14,362 nucleotides of DNA, from NCBI GenBank assembly GCA_002313415.1, contig DCBH01000119.1, positions 1 to 14,362 of the forward strand, in the 5' to 3' direction. A model generated the notes under the pieces. It worked only from the letters and a program-made list of their open reading frames with translations. It was not told the DNA's origin and made no database searches. Positions 7,885-14,362 of this stretch are shown in pieces (position 1 is the first letter of the stretch; each line of letters starts with the position of its first letter). Both the position numbers and the translations under genes were made by a program. This DNA is from Flavobacteriales bacterium UBA1112 (lineage in GTDB: Bacteria > Bacteroidota > Bacteroidia > Flavobacteriales_D > Sanyastnellaceae).

Positions 7885-7892
7885 CAAAAATA
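7885..7892 (-). promoter_or_regulatory. Possible Bacteroidota -7 element before trhO
   Basis: The minus strand reads TATTTTTG here, an exact match to the Bacteroidota -7 consensus TAnnTTTG. It lies only six bases before the trhO ATG, so any transcript from it would be leaderless or nearly so. I see no TTTG-type -33 element at the expected distance, which makes this weak. On the plus strand of the same 112-base divergent gap, a TTTG at 7920-7923 followed after 17 bases by AATCCTTG (two mismatches to the -7 consensus) could drive the small gene; that is equally tentative. Confidence 0.22.
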
Positions 7893-7990
7893 CGTCAACG
7901 CAAGAGTCATCTTTTTTGGTTTGTTGTCTTTCGTTGTGACAATCCTTGTTTTTCTCAATGCATCTTGAGGTTCTCGTAGTCGATACAACC

Positions 7991-8191
7991 ATGCTTGAAT
8001 TTTGTAAAACTGTATTGTGTCGGGTGAGTTTCGACCGACGCTTGTTTGCCCGAGAATTGACCAAGTCTTTCTCTTGGCTTTCCTACGATGACGCGCTCAA
8101 TTTGAAAAATTGGGCGATGGCGACATATTCAAATCGATACGGTCACCTTATTCTCACTGCATTTGCGGCGGCTCAAAACATCAGGGCGTAA
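7991..8191 (+). CDS. Small conserved-type hypothetical protein (66 aa)
   Basis: A 66-residue protein beginning MLEFCKTVLCRVSFDRRLF. I cannot assign a function. It resembles, from memory, a family of short hypothetical proteins in Bacteroidota that share the pattern Cys-Lys-Thr-Val-Leu, Val-Ser-Phe-Asp and a Trp-rich helix (here SWLSYDDALNLKNWAMATY at about 28-46). Composition suggests two or three amphipathic helices, no signal peptide and no membrane segment, so it is probably cytosolic. The ATG at 7991 starts exactly where those relatives start; an in-frame ATG at 7958 would add 11 residues (MHLEVLVVDTT) and a TTG at 7946 four more. No clear ribosome binding site precedes either. It is divergent from trhO (112-base gap) and ends 6 bases from the convergent queG stop. 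A chance frame is not excluded, but the remembered similarity and the neat fit in the gap favour a real gene. Confidence 0.65.
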   Translation: MLEFCKTVLCRVSFDRRLFARELTKSFSWLSYDDALNLKNWAMATYSNRYGHLILTAFAAAQNIRA

Positions 8192-8197
8192 CGACTG

Positions 8198-9145
8198 TCA
8201 TTCTGATTCCTGACGCAATGCTCTGATGTTTCTTTTGAGACCAAGAAGCCCCGTTCGTTTTACCGGACTGTCTTTGAAAACATCTCTAAATATGTCTTCC
8301 GTCAAATCCTCCCAGTCTGAATTGGTCATGTCCATCAAGCGGGGATGTGGAGAAAATCGCGGTTCGGCGGTAGGAGTGGCGTGCCTGTTCCAAGGGCAGA
8401 CCTCTTGACAGATGTCACAGCCAAACATCCAATTTTCCATATGGCCCTTCACTGGCTCTGGAATGGCGCCTCGCAATTCAATTGTGAAATAACTGATGCA
8501 CTTGCTGCCATCCACCACATTAGGCTTGATGATGGCGTCCGTTGGACACGCATCGATGCAACGGGTACACGTTCCGCAGTGGTCTGTGACTGGTGCGTCA
8601 GGCTCCAAGTCAACATCCAAAAGCATCTCCGCCAGAAAGAAGTAACTGCCCTTTTTCTTGCTGATCAACAAACTGTTCTTTCCAATCCAACCTAAGCCTG
8701 ATTGCCGAGCCCACGCGCGTTCAAGAATGGGCGCAGAATCGACGTACACACGTCCTCCAATGTCGCCCCACTCGGCCCGCATCCATTTGAGCAATTCCTT
8801 CAATTTCCACTTCAGGACGAAGTGGTAATCCTCACCATAAGCGTATTGAGAAAGCCTAGGTGCTTCAGTGTCAGATTGACCAATCGGGTTGTGATAATTG
8901 AACAACAAGCTCACAACTGATTTCGTTCCTGGCAAGAGCTTTCGAGGATCGAGTCGCTTGTCAAAATGACCCTCCATGTATGCCATCTCTCCATGCATAT
9001 CTTGTTTTAACCACGCCTCGAGACGAGGGGCCTCCTCGGTCAACTGACGAGCCACAGAAATACCCACGGACACAAAACCGAGTTCCTGCGCCCGTCGCTT
9101 GATCCAAGCAGACCGGTCTGAAGCCAATTGCTTCGCCTTGGCCAT
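8198..9145 (-). CDS. queG: Epoxyqueuosine reductase
   Basis: Performs the last step of queuosine synthesis, reducing epoxyqueuosine at position 34 of tRNAs with GUN anticodons, using cobalamin and two 4Fe-4S clusters. The 315-residue product has the family's cofactor domain (VYVDSAPILERAWARQSGLG, with the catalytic Asp expected at 136, and GWIGKNSLLI) followed by a ferredoxin-like region: Cys190, 193, 196 and 200 in CGTCTRCIDACP, then Cys243, 246 and 250 in CDICQEVCPW, plus Cys216. Length matches the short form that lacks a C-terminal HEAT repeat. The ATG at 9145 is 3 bases after the ruvB stop, so the two are probably one transcript. Convergent to the small gene at 7991-8191. Confidence 0.95.
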   Translation of the reverse strand: MAKAKQLASDRSAWIKRRAQELGFVSVGISVARQLTEEAPRLEAWLKQDMHGEMAYMEGHFDKRLDPRKLLPGTKSVVSLLFNYHNPIGQSDTEAPRLSQYAYGEDYHFVLKWKLKELLKWMRAEWGDIGGRVYVDSAPILERAWARQSGLGWIGKNSLLISKKKGSYFFLAEMLLDVDLEPDAPVTDHCGTCTRCIDACPTDAIIKPNVVDGSKCISYFTIELRGAIPEPVKGHMENWMFGCDICQEVCPWNRHATPTAEPRFSPHPRLMDMTNSDWEDLTEDIFRDVFKDSPVKRTGLLGLKRNIRALRQESE

Positions 9146-9148
9146 GAG

Positions 9149-10183
9149 TTAAGCGTCAAAGAGATCTGCTGAGCCAGCCGACGGCATTCTGCCCAAATGT
9201 GTGTAGGCTGCACTTGTCGCTTGTCGCCCGCGAGGTGTTCTTACCAGCAAACCCTCTTGAATCAAATAAGGTTCGTAAACTTCTTCCAATGTCCCCACAT
9301 TTTCACCGATGGATGTGGCCAAAGTGCTCGCTCCCACAGGCCCCCCTTTGAACTTGTCAATGATTGCCGACAAAATGCGGTTGTCCATTTCGTCGAGACC
9401 CTTCTTGTCCACTTGAAGGGCATCCAATGCATAAGCGGTCACCTCAGGGTCAATTTGACCAGAACCCTTTACTTGAGCAAAGTCACGAACGCGACGCAAC
9501 AACGCATTGCTTATGCGAGGTGTCCCTCGGCTTCGAGAAGCAATTTCATAACTCGCGGCTCCTTCAATTTGAATGTCCAAAATGCCGGCAGACCTCTCGA
9601 CAATGTCTGTCAAAGTCTTCGCATCGTAATACTGCAGTCGAAGGTTGATGCCAAACCGTGCCCTCAATGGAGCTGTCAGCAACCCCGATCGCGTCGTGGC
9701 CCCGACCAAAGTGAATGGATGAAGGTCAATTTGGACCGTCCGTGCGTTGGGACCCGTGTCAATGACCAAATCAATCCGATAGTCCTCCATCGCGCTGTAG
9801 AGGTACTCCTCCACAACGGGGGACAAACGGTGAATCTCATCAATGAAGAGCACGTCGTTCGGCTCCATACTCGTCAAGAGTCCAGCAAGGTCACCCGGTT
9901 TATCCAATACCGGCCCTGAGGTGGTGCGAATCGCAACACCCATCTCATTGGCTACGATGTTTGCCAACGTCGTTTTTCCAAGTCCCGGAGGACCATGCAA
10001 CAGGACATGGTCAAGCGCCTCCTTTCGCTGCTTCGCGGCCGTGACAAAAACTTTGAGGTTGTCCATGGACGCGCGCTGACCCGTGAAGTCCTCAAACCGA
10101 GCAGGCCTAAGAACCTTGTCCAAATCTCCATCTGAGGCCTGTTCAGCCTCACCACGCACATCAAAATCGTCCTCGTGTTGCAT
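9149..10183 (-). CDS. ruvB: Holliday junction branch migration helicase RuvB
   Basis: The AAA+ motor that drives branch migration of Holliday junctions with RuvA and prepares them for RuvC during recombinational repair. The 344-residue protein has Walker A GPPGLGKT at 64-71, Walker B with DEIH at 115-118, the sensor GATTRSGLL at 161-169, an arginine-bearing RGTPRISNALLRRVRDF stretch, and the C-terminal winged-helix region ending RTPRGRQATSAAYTHLG. Length and motif spacing are standard. The first 20 residues are acidic and variable. The ATG at 10183 follows a 96-base gap after coxA that contains a terminator hairpin, so ruvB is likely transcribed separately from the cox operon. A near-match to the -7 consensus (TAACTTGG) lies about 9 bases upstream of the ATG, without a convincing -33 partner. 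queG follows after 3 bases. Confidence 0.97.
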   Translation of the reverse strand: MQHEDDFDVRGEAEQASDGDLDKVLRPARFEDFTGQRASMDNLKVFVTAAKQRKEALDHVLLHGPPGLGKTTLANIVANEMGVAIRTTSGPVLDKPGDLAGLLTSMEPNDVLFIDEIHRLSPVVEEYLYSAMEDYRIDLVIDTGPNARTVQIDLHPFTLVGATTRSGLLTAPLRARFGINLRLQYYDAKTLTDIVERSAGILDIQIEGAASYEIASRSRGTPRISNALLRRVRDFAQVKGSGQIDPEVTAYALDALQVDKKGLDEMDNRILSAIIDKFKGGPVGASTLATSIGENVGTLEEVYEPYLIQEGLLVRTPRGRQATSAAYTHLGRMPSAGSADLFDA

Positions 10184-10210
10184 CTCGAAGCCAAGTTAGC
10201 ACCTTCATGC

Positions 10211-10246
10211 ATGAAAAAGCCCCCGAACAAGCGGAGGCTTTTTCAT
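10211..10246 (-). terminator. Rho-independent terminator after coxA
   Basis: Between the coxA stop and the ruvB start is an inverted repeat. Plus-strand arm AAAAAGCCCCCG (10214-10225), loop AACAAG, return arm CGGAGGCTTTTT (10232-10243), with one C-A mismatch. The outer ATG and CAT bases extend the stem to 15 pairs. Read on the minus strand it gives a GC core followed by a run of five T, as expected for a terminator of the actF-coxB-coxA transcript, about 33 bases after the coxA stop. The A-rich opposite side makes it potentially bidirectional, but there is no plus-strand gene to end here. Confidence 0.8.
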
Positions 10247-10278
10247 CGAGGACTCGCACGGGAAAGGGTGCGACTGTC

Positions 10279-12033
10279 TCAGTGCGCAGATTCACCCGCC
10301 TTCACAGGCACTGTTTGAGGCACAAAATCGTCCTCGAAGTCAGGATTGCTGTAATCATACGCCCACCGATGAACCTCTGGCAACGCCCCTGGCCAGTTGC
10401 CATGTACGTGCTCAACAGGTGTCGTCCATTCCAACGTATTTGACTTCCAAGGGTTTTCAACTGCCAATTGACCTCTGAAGATGCTATAAAAGAAATTCCA
10501 CAAAAATGGCAATTGGCCAATCGCTCCAATGATTGCGAACGTGGAGATGATGGGTTGAAGATCCATTACAAAATCAAGATACTCGAAGTTGCTGTAATCG
10601 TAATACCGTCGGGGCGCACCTGCCAGACCCACAAAGTGCATGGGGAAGAATACGCCATAACCAGCTACAAGGGTGGTCCAAAAATGGACATATCCAAGTT
10701 TGGTATTCATCATGCGTCCAAACATTTTGGGATACCAATGATACACCCCTGCAAGCATCCCAAAAATGGCACTCATGCCCATCACAATGTGAAAATGCGC
10801 CACCACGAAATACGTATCGTGCACGTTCACATCAAGCGCTGAATCTGCAAGAATGATTCCCGTCAATCCGCCAGTCACAAACGTGCTCACCAAGCCAATG
10901 CTGAAAAGCATCGCAGGTGTGAATCGCAGATTGCCTTGCCAAAGCGTGGTGATGTAATTGAATGCCTTCACGGCAGAGGGGATGGCAATCAAAAGCGTGG
11001 TGAAAACGAAAACTGAGCCCAAGAATGGATTCATCCCTGTTACGAACATGTGGTGACCCCATACGATGAAACTCAAAAATCCAATGCCCAAGATTGAACC
11101 AATCATGGCTTTGTAACCAAAAATGGGCTTCCTTGAATTGGTGGCAATGACCTCCGAGCTAATGCCAAGGGCTGGCAACAACACGATGTAAACCTCTGGG
11201 TGGCCCAAGAACCAAAAGAGGTGCTGATATAGAATTGGACTGCCACCTGTTACATCAAGCGCCTCTCCTCCAATAAAGATGTCGCTCAGATAAAATGCCG
11301 TTCCCATGGAGCGATCCATGAGAAGCAATACCACTGCGGAAACCAACACTGGAAAGGACAAAACACCAAGCACTGCGGTTATGAGAAATGCCCAAATTGT
11401 GAGTGGCAAGCGGGTCATACTCATCCCCTTGGTGCGCAGATTGATGACTGTGACTACATAATTCAATCCGCCGAGCAAAGAGCTCACGACAAACAAAATC
11501 ATGGCGATGAGCCACAAGGTCATACCCATGCCAGAACCAGGCATCGCTTGCGGTAGAGCACTTAATGGCGGATATACTGTCCATCCACCCGAAGCAGCTC
11601 CGCCTTCTACGAAAAGCGAGAAAATCATGATTACACTGGACACAGCAAAGAACCAATAGCTCAACATGTTCATGAAACCAGATGCCATGTCACGTGCGCC
11701 AATCTGCAAGGGAATTAGCAGGTTAGAGAATGTCCCAGATAACCCCCCTGTCAACACGAAAAAGACCATGATGGTGCCGTGAATCGTCACAAGCGCCAAA
11801 TAGGCATTTCTATCCAAAACGCCACCAGGCGCCCACTTGCCCAAGAACGTTTCCAGAATGGCAAAGCTCTCACCCGGCCAACCCAATTGGAGACGGAAAA
11901 AAATGGACAGCATGACAGCTACAATTCCCATGAATACAGCAGTCACCAAAAACTGCTTGGAAATCATTTTGTGATCGTGTGTGAAGATGTACTTCGAAAC
12001 GAAACTCTCTTCGTGATGTGCTTGTCCTGCCAT
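10279..12033 (-). CDS. coxA: Cytochrome c oxidase subunit I, A1-type
   Basis: Catalytic subunit of the heme-copper oxidase that reduces oxygen to water and pumps protons across the inner membrane. The 584-residue protein has about 12 membrane helices. All metal ligands are visible: His85 in TIHGTIMVFF and His415 for the low-spin heme, His413 for the high-spin heme (VAHFHIVMG), and CuB ligands His278 in GHPEVY, His327 and His328 in WGHHMF. Glu280 of GHPEVY marks the A1 type, and Tyr282 is the residue cross-linked to His278 in the family. D-channel residues Asp115 and Asn122 and the K-channel Lys356 (SAVKAFNY) are present, so the pump machinery looks intact. It starts 2 bases after the coxB stop and ends before a terminator hairpin. 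The C-terminal tail of about 45 residues is soluble and acidic. Confidence 0.97.
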   Translation of the reverse strand: MAGQAHHEESFVSKYIFTHDHKMISKQFLVTAVFMGIVAVMLSIFFRLQLGWPGESFAILETFLGKWAPGGVLDRNAYLALVTIHGTIMVFFVLTGGLSGTFSNLLIPLQIGARDMASGFMNMLSYWFFAVSSVIMIFSLFVEGGAASGGWTVYPPLSALPQAMPGSGMGMTLWLIAMILFVVSSLLGGLNYVVTVINLRTKGMSMTRLPLTIWAFLITAVLGVLSFPVLVSAVVLLLMDRSMGTAFYLSDIFIGGEALDVTGGSPILYQHLFWFLGHPEVYIVLLPALGISSEVIATNSRKPIFGYKAMIGSILGIGFLSFIVWGHHMFVTGMNPFLGSVFVFTTLLIAIPSAVKAFNYITTLWQGNLRFTPAMLFSIGLVSTFVTGGLTGIILADSALDVNVHDTYFVVAHFHIVMGMSAIFGMLAGVYHWYPKMFGRMMNTKLGYVHFWTTLVAGYGVFFPMHFVGLAGAPRRYYDYSNFEYLDFVMDLQPIISTFAIIGAIGQLPFLWNFFYSIFRGQLAVENPWKSNTLEWTTPVEHVHGNWPGALPEVHRWAYDYSNPDFEDDFVPQTVPVKAGESAH

Positions 12034-12035
12034 AA

Positions 12036-13709
12036 TTAGAATGTTGCAGATTCGTTATTCCCCTCGCCAGCAGCCTGTGCGCGTGCATCGGTTTCCGTGG
12101 CCACTTCTTTGTCCGCCAGAAATTCCTCCTGTGATTCAAGCCAAGCATTGTACTCCTCTTCACTTTCCACAATAACTTTCATTTGCATGTTGAAGTGAGC
12201 TGCCCCGCATACTTTATTGCATAGGAGGATGTAATTGAAATCTGGATCTTCCAAAACCATCCGCATGCTGTCAGTCGTGATGGTTGGAGTCATCTTAAAT
12301 CGAGTAGGAACACCGGGCACCGTGTTCATTTGAGCCCGGAAGTGTGGCATGTAAGCGCTGTGAATCACGTCCCGCGAGCGGAACACAAATTCAACCTCAC
12401 GTCCAACGGGAAGATGGAACTCACCCTTCATGATTTTGTCATCCGCCCCTGCGACCCATGCAGCAACGCCTCCCTCGTAATCAAATGGTTTGACCTCCAT
12501 AATGCGTTGGCGATGACGCTTTAAACGATGGACTTTATCTTCTTTGGCCTCTGCCGCAGCATTCGAGAGAACGACGACATTCGGTCCTTCTAGCATGTGC
12601 TCCAACTCGTTCATCCTCGACTTCAACATCGCCTTTCGTTCGGCAGAAATTCCATGGTGGTCGTCCCCATGTGTGGAGCTATGATCTACTTGGTCATTGT
12701 GACCCTCTTGGCCATCCCCGTGTGTAGCAATGTGGTCTGCATGGCCACTGTGGTTTTGGCGATTCTCCCCATGCGCTTCACTGTGGTTTAAGTGGACACT
12801 GTTGTGATCATGGTGGCTGCCTCCATGTGTAGCACCGTGATCTGCATGGACACTGTGATTGTCATGGTCCTCCCCATGCGCGGCACTTTGGTCTACGTGG
12901 ACACTGTGGCCGTCATGTTCCTCCCCATGTGCAGCACTCTGGCCTGCGTGGCTGCCATGATCATGATGACTCCCAGAGTGAAGTTCCGCTTCCACTTCAG
13001 CAATTTGAGCGAGCAAAGTGCCACGCTCATGAGACAATTCAAATTCCAAAGAAGAAATTTGCTTCTCAATCTCCTCCAGCGCATCTGAGACTCCATCTGC
13101 TGTTACAATTCCTAGGGGATTGGTTGGTGTAATCAAATTGTAATTGGCCAAACCAAACTCTCCGTCTGCACCGGGATAACGTGCCGTCCAGTCGAACTGT
13201 TTTGAATACACCTCCACCCTCAAAGCATCCTCAGAGGCTGTCCCTGTCATTTCATTCCATGTCCGCAATCCAAAGATGATGATGACCGCCAGCACAATGG
13301 AGGGAATGACAGTCCAAACCAATTCAAGACGGTTGTCATGTGCGAAGAACTTTGCTTTGCGATTTGGATCTTGACGATACTTGTTTGCAAATAAGAAAAG
13401 GACCGTATTCACGAGAAAGAACACCGCCATGATGATGTACAAGTTGTAGTTCATCAGCGTATCGTAGGCGACGCCATGTTCAGATGCTGCTGGCGGGTTA
13501 TAATCTCCGTAACGGATGATTAACCAGATGAATCCTACGTAAAACGCAACCATGAAAACGATGAACAATCCTCCATTAAGCCGCGTATCAGCCGCACTGA
13601 TGTCCTCCTCTCTTTTGTCTCTTATGAGAGAAGTAAGTTGACCAACTTTTGCAAGTTGAGCCAGGGCAATGATTCCTGCAATGACGACGAGAAGCGTAAT
13701 GAGTTTCAT
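12036..13709 (-). CDS. coxB: Cytochrome c oxidase subunit II with His-rich insert
   Basis: Carries the binuclear CuA centre that takes electrons from the donor cytochrome and passes them to subunit I. Hydrophobic segments at about 3-22, 48-66, 87-108 and 131-150 anchor it; the CuA cupredoxin domain follows on the periplasmic side. CuA ligands are His450 (DVIHSAYMPHF), Cys497 and Cys501 (LCNKVCG), His505 and Met508 (AAHFNM). The canonical Glu between the two Cys is Lys499. At 557 residues the protein is far longer than usual (about 350-400 in relatives that I recall). The excess is an insert of about 225 residues between strand KQFDWTARYPG with its NPLGI end (near 200) and EFHLPVGREVEF (430 onward). 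The insert has charged helical arms (about 205-243 and 355-405) around a histidine-rich repeat tip (244-353). Start ATG 13709 is 20 bases after actF. Confidence 0.95.
   Translation of the reverse strand: MKLITLLVVIAGIIALAQLAKVGQLTSLIRDKREEDISAADTRLNGGLFIVFMVAFYVGFIWLIIRYGDYNPPAASEHGVAYDTLMNYNLYIIMAVFFLVNTVLFLFANKYRQDPNRKAKFFAHDNRLELVWTVIPSIVLAVIIIFGLRTWNEMTGTASEDALRVEVYSKQFDWTARYPGADGEFGLANYNLITPTNPLGIVTADGVSDALEEIEKQISSLEFELSHERGTLLAQIAEVEAELHSGSHHDHGSHAGQSAAHGEEHDGHSVHVDQSAAHGEDHDNHSVHADHGATHGGSHHDHNSVHLNHSEAHGENRQNHSGHADHIATHGDGQEGHNDQVDHSSTHGDDHHGISAERKAMLKSRMNELEHMLEGPNVVVLSNAAAEAKEDKVHRLKRHRQRIMEVKPFDYEGGVAAWVAGADDKIMKGEFHLPVGREVEFVFRSRDVIHSAYMPHFRAQMNTVPGVPTRFKMTPTITTDSMRMVLEDPDFNYILLCNKVCGAAHFNMQMKVIVESEEEYNAWLESQEEFLADKEVATETDARAQAAGEGNNESATF
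12651..12980 (-). repeat. In-frame tandem repeat coding a His-rich 17-residue unit
   Basis: Inside coxB, residues 244-353. Six units and a partial seventh follow one another with a 51-base period: HSGSHHDHGSHAGQSAA, HGEEHDGHSVHVDQSAA, HGEDHDNHSVHADHGAT, HGGSHHDHNSVHLNHSEA (one residue longer), HGENRQNHSGHADHIAT, HGDGQEGHNDQVDHSST, then HGDDHHG. The consensus is about HGEDHDNHSVHADHSAT. By hand count residues 244-352 hold 30 histidines in 109 positions, and Asp and Glu are common. Neighbouring DNA units are similar but not identical: units two and three match at about 39 of 51 bases. The frame is kept throughout, so the repeat has expanded and diverged under coding constraint. Units five and six have lost several His. 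It is likely to bind Cu, Ni or Zn; this is inferred from composition. Confidence 0.92.
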
Positions 13710-13729
13710 GAGATTCGTCCGTTGTCAGT

Positions 13730-14362
13730 TCAATAGTGAAGTTCTATGCTTTCCTGGAGCATGGGATGATTTCTACTAATGAGTGGCGCCTTTGCCAGAG
13801 TAGCAAAAGTACGATTCATGAAGAGCCCAAGAAAACCTAAAAACAGTCCTATTTCAAAGAAACCAAAATGGTTGTGATCAAACATGGTGCCCGGAATGAC
13901 GAGCAGGTAAACGTCCACGAAGTGAGCGATGAAGATGAGAATCCCAACAGGAATGACAAAGCGGGGATTACGCTTGGCATCACGCGCAATCAACGTGTAA
14001 AACGGAATGGCAAAATTGATGAAGAACATCAACATGAATGGTACGCGATAGTCCCCCAAGACCCTGCTCATGTAGTACGTCACTTCTTCTGGAATGTTGG
14101 AATACCAAATCAGCAAGAATTGGCTTAACCACAAATAACTCCAGAGCATGGAAATGGCAAACATCCATTTCCCCAAGTCATGCATGTGACTTTCATTGAC
14201 CTCCTGAAAGTATCCCTTGCTTCGCAGCCACAACATTGAGAGGTTGGTGAAAATCATGAAACTCACCCACATGCCGCTGAAAACATACCATCCAAAAAGT
14301 GTACTGAACCAGTGTGTGTCAATCGACATGATCCAGTCCCAAGACAACGTTGAACTGAACAC
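13730..14362 (-). CDS. actF: Alternative complex III subunit ActF (5' end cut by window)
   Basis: A polytopic membrane subunit of the quinol:cytochrome c oxidoreductase called alternative complex III, which replaces the bc1 complex in many Bacteroidota. The last 210 codons are visible. Typical segments are LSWDWIMSIDTHWFSTLFGW, SHMHDLGKWMFAISMLWSYL and SQFLLIWYSNIPEEVTYYMS, followed by helices around RVPFMLMFFINFAIPFYTLI, FVIPVGILIFIAHFVDVYLL and GFFEIGLFLGFLGLFM, giving about six membrane spans. The frame is open through the right edge, where the first codon read is GTG and is probably internal, since family members have more helices before this point. It ends 20 bases before coxB, so quinol oxidation and terminal oxidase genes are on one transcript. 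ActC, the related NrfD-like subunit, is the main alternative, but the short hydrophobic tail and the position before coxB fit ActF. Confidence 0.9.
   Translation of the reverse strand: MFSSTLSWDWIMSIDTHWFSTLFGWYVFSGMWVSFMIFTNLSMLWLRSKGYFQEVNESHMHDLGKWMFAISMLWSYLWLSQFLLIWYSNIPEEVTYYMSRVLGDYRVPFMLMFFINFAIPFYTLIARDAKRNPRFVIPVGILIFIAHFVDVYLLVIPGTMFDHNHFGFFEIGLFLGFLGLFMNRTFATLAKAPLISRNHPMLQESIELHY

Noticed and set aside
7879..7990. A possible small RNA or riboswitch in the trhO/small-gene divergent gap.
   Set aside because: No convincing stem structures or conserved riboswitch features are visible in the 112 bases; it is better read as a promoter region.
9197..9919. A 240-codon plus-strand frame antisense to ruvB.
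   Set aside because: RuvB is complete on the minus strand; the antisense protein is rich in Arg, Gln and Cys without domain features.
12651..12980. A CRISPR array or a mobile-element repeat at the 51-base periodic region.
   Set aside because: The units diverge at many positions, have no constant repeat and variable spacer split, and encode an in-frame protein repeat.
12597..13132. Plus-strand open frames opposite the His-rich part of coxB (for example 12597-12791, 12792-13088, 12929-13132).
   Set aside because: They are shadows of the repetitive coxB codons. The translations are monotonous Val/Met/Cys strings with no family resemblance, while the minus-strand frame continues a clear CoxB protein on both sides.
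12036..13709. The idea that coxB is a frameshifted or chimeric gene because of its length.
   Set aside because: The frame is intact, both halves match CoxB, all CuA ligands are present, and the insert lies at a loop that is variable in length in the family.

Overview
The window reads as chromosomal core DNA of a Bacteroidota bacterium, most likely in or near the Flavobacteriales; no finer placement is attempted. The grounds are the gene order (CBS protein, nadK, PorG-like protein, uppS, bamA, with pdxJ divergent), an alternative complex III gene next to cox genes, the lineage-style Cys-Asn-Lys-Val-Cys CuA loop in CoxB, and few recognisable Shine-Dalgarno sites. Packing is dense: thirteen protein genes, two of them cut by the window edges, and no gene-free stretch above about 120 bases. 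I see no rRNA, tRNA, insertion sequence, prophage, CRISPR array or other mobile DNA.

Left part, minus strand (bases 5324 down to 1): a five-gene run, CBS-domain protein, nadK, PorG/DUF6089-like protein, uppS, bamA. The last three are joined by stop/start overlaps (ATGA, then TGATG), so they are probably translated together. They link outer-membrane protein insertion (BamA), the lipid carrier for envelope polysaccharides (UppS) and an envelope protein of the gliding/type IX secretion family (PorG-like). bamA runs off the left edge without its stop codon.

Middle part (5325-9145): pdxJ (vitamin B6 synthesis) and an alpha/beta hydrolase overlap on the plus strand (TAATG) and start only 34 bases from the divergent CBS gene. 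The hydrolase ends inside the 3' end of the convergent trhO gene (tRNA uridine hydroxylase). Divergent from trhO is a 66-residue protein that I recognise only as a small Bacteroidota-type hypothetical. It ends 6 bases from the convergent queG (queuosine synthesis).

Right part, minus strand (14362 down to 9149): actF (partial), coxB and coxA form a respiratory operon in which alternative complex III oxidises quinol and passes electrons to an A1-type heme-copper oxidase. A strong hairpin terminator follows coxA, and then ruvB and queG form a separate pair.

The most unusual item is CoxB. At 557 residues it is much longer than a usual subunit II, because about 225 residues are inserted in the periplasmic CuA domain. 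The insert looks like two charged helical arms flanking a tip of six and a half 17-residue repeats, with 30 histidines in 109 residues. This resembles a built-in metal-binding module on the copper-containing subunit of the oxidase and is the best candidate here for undescribed biology.
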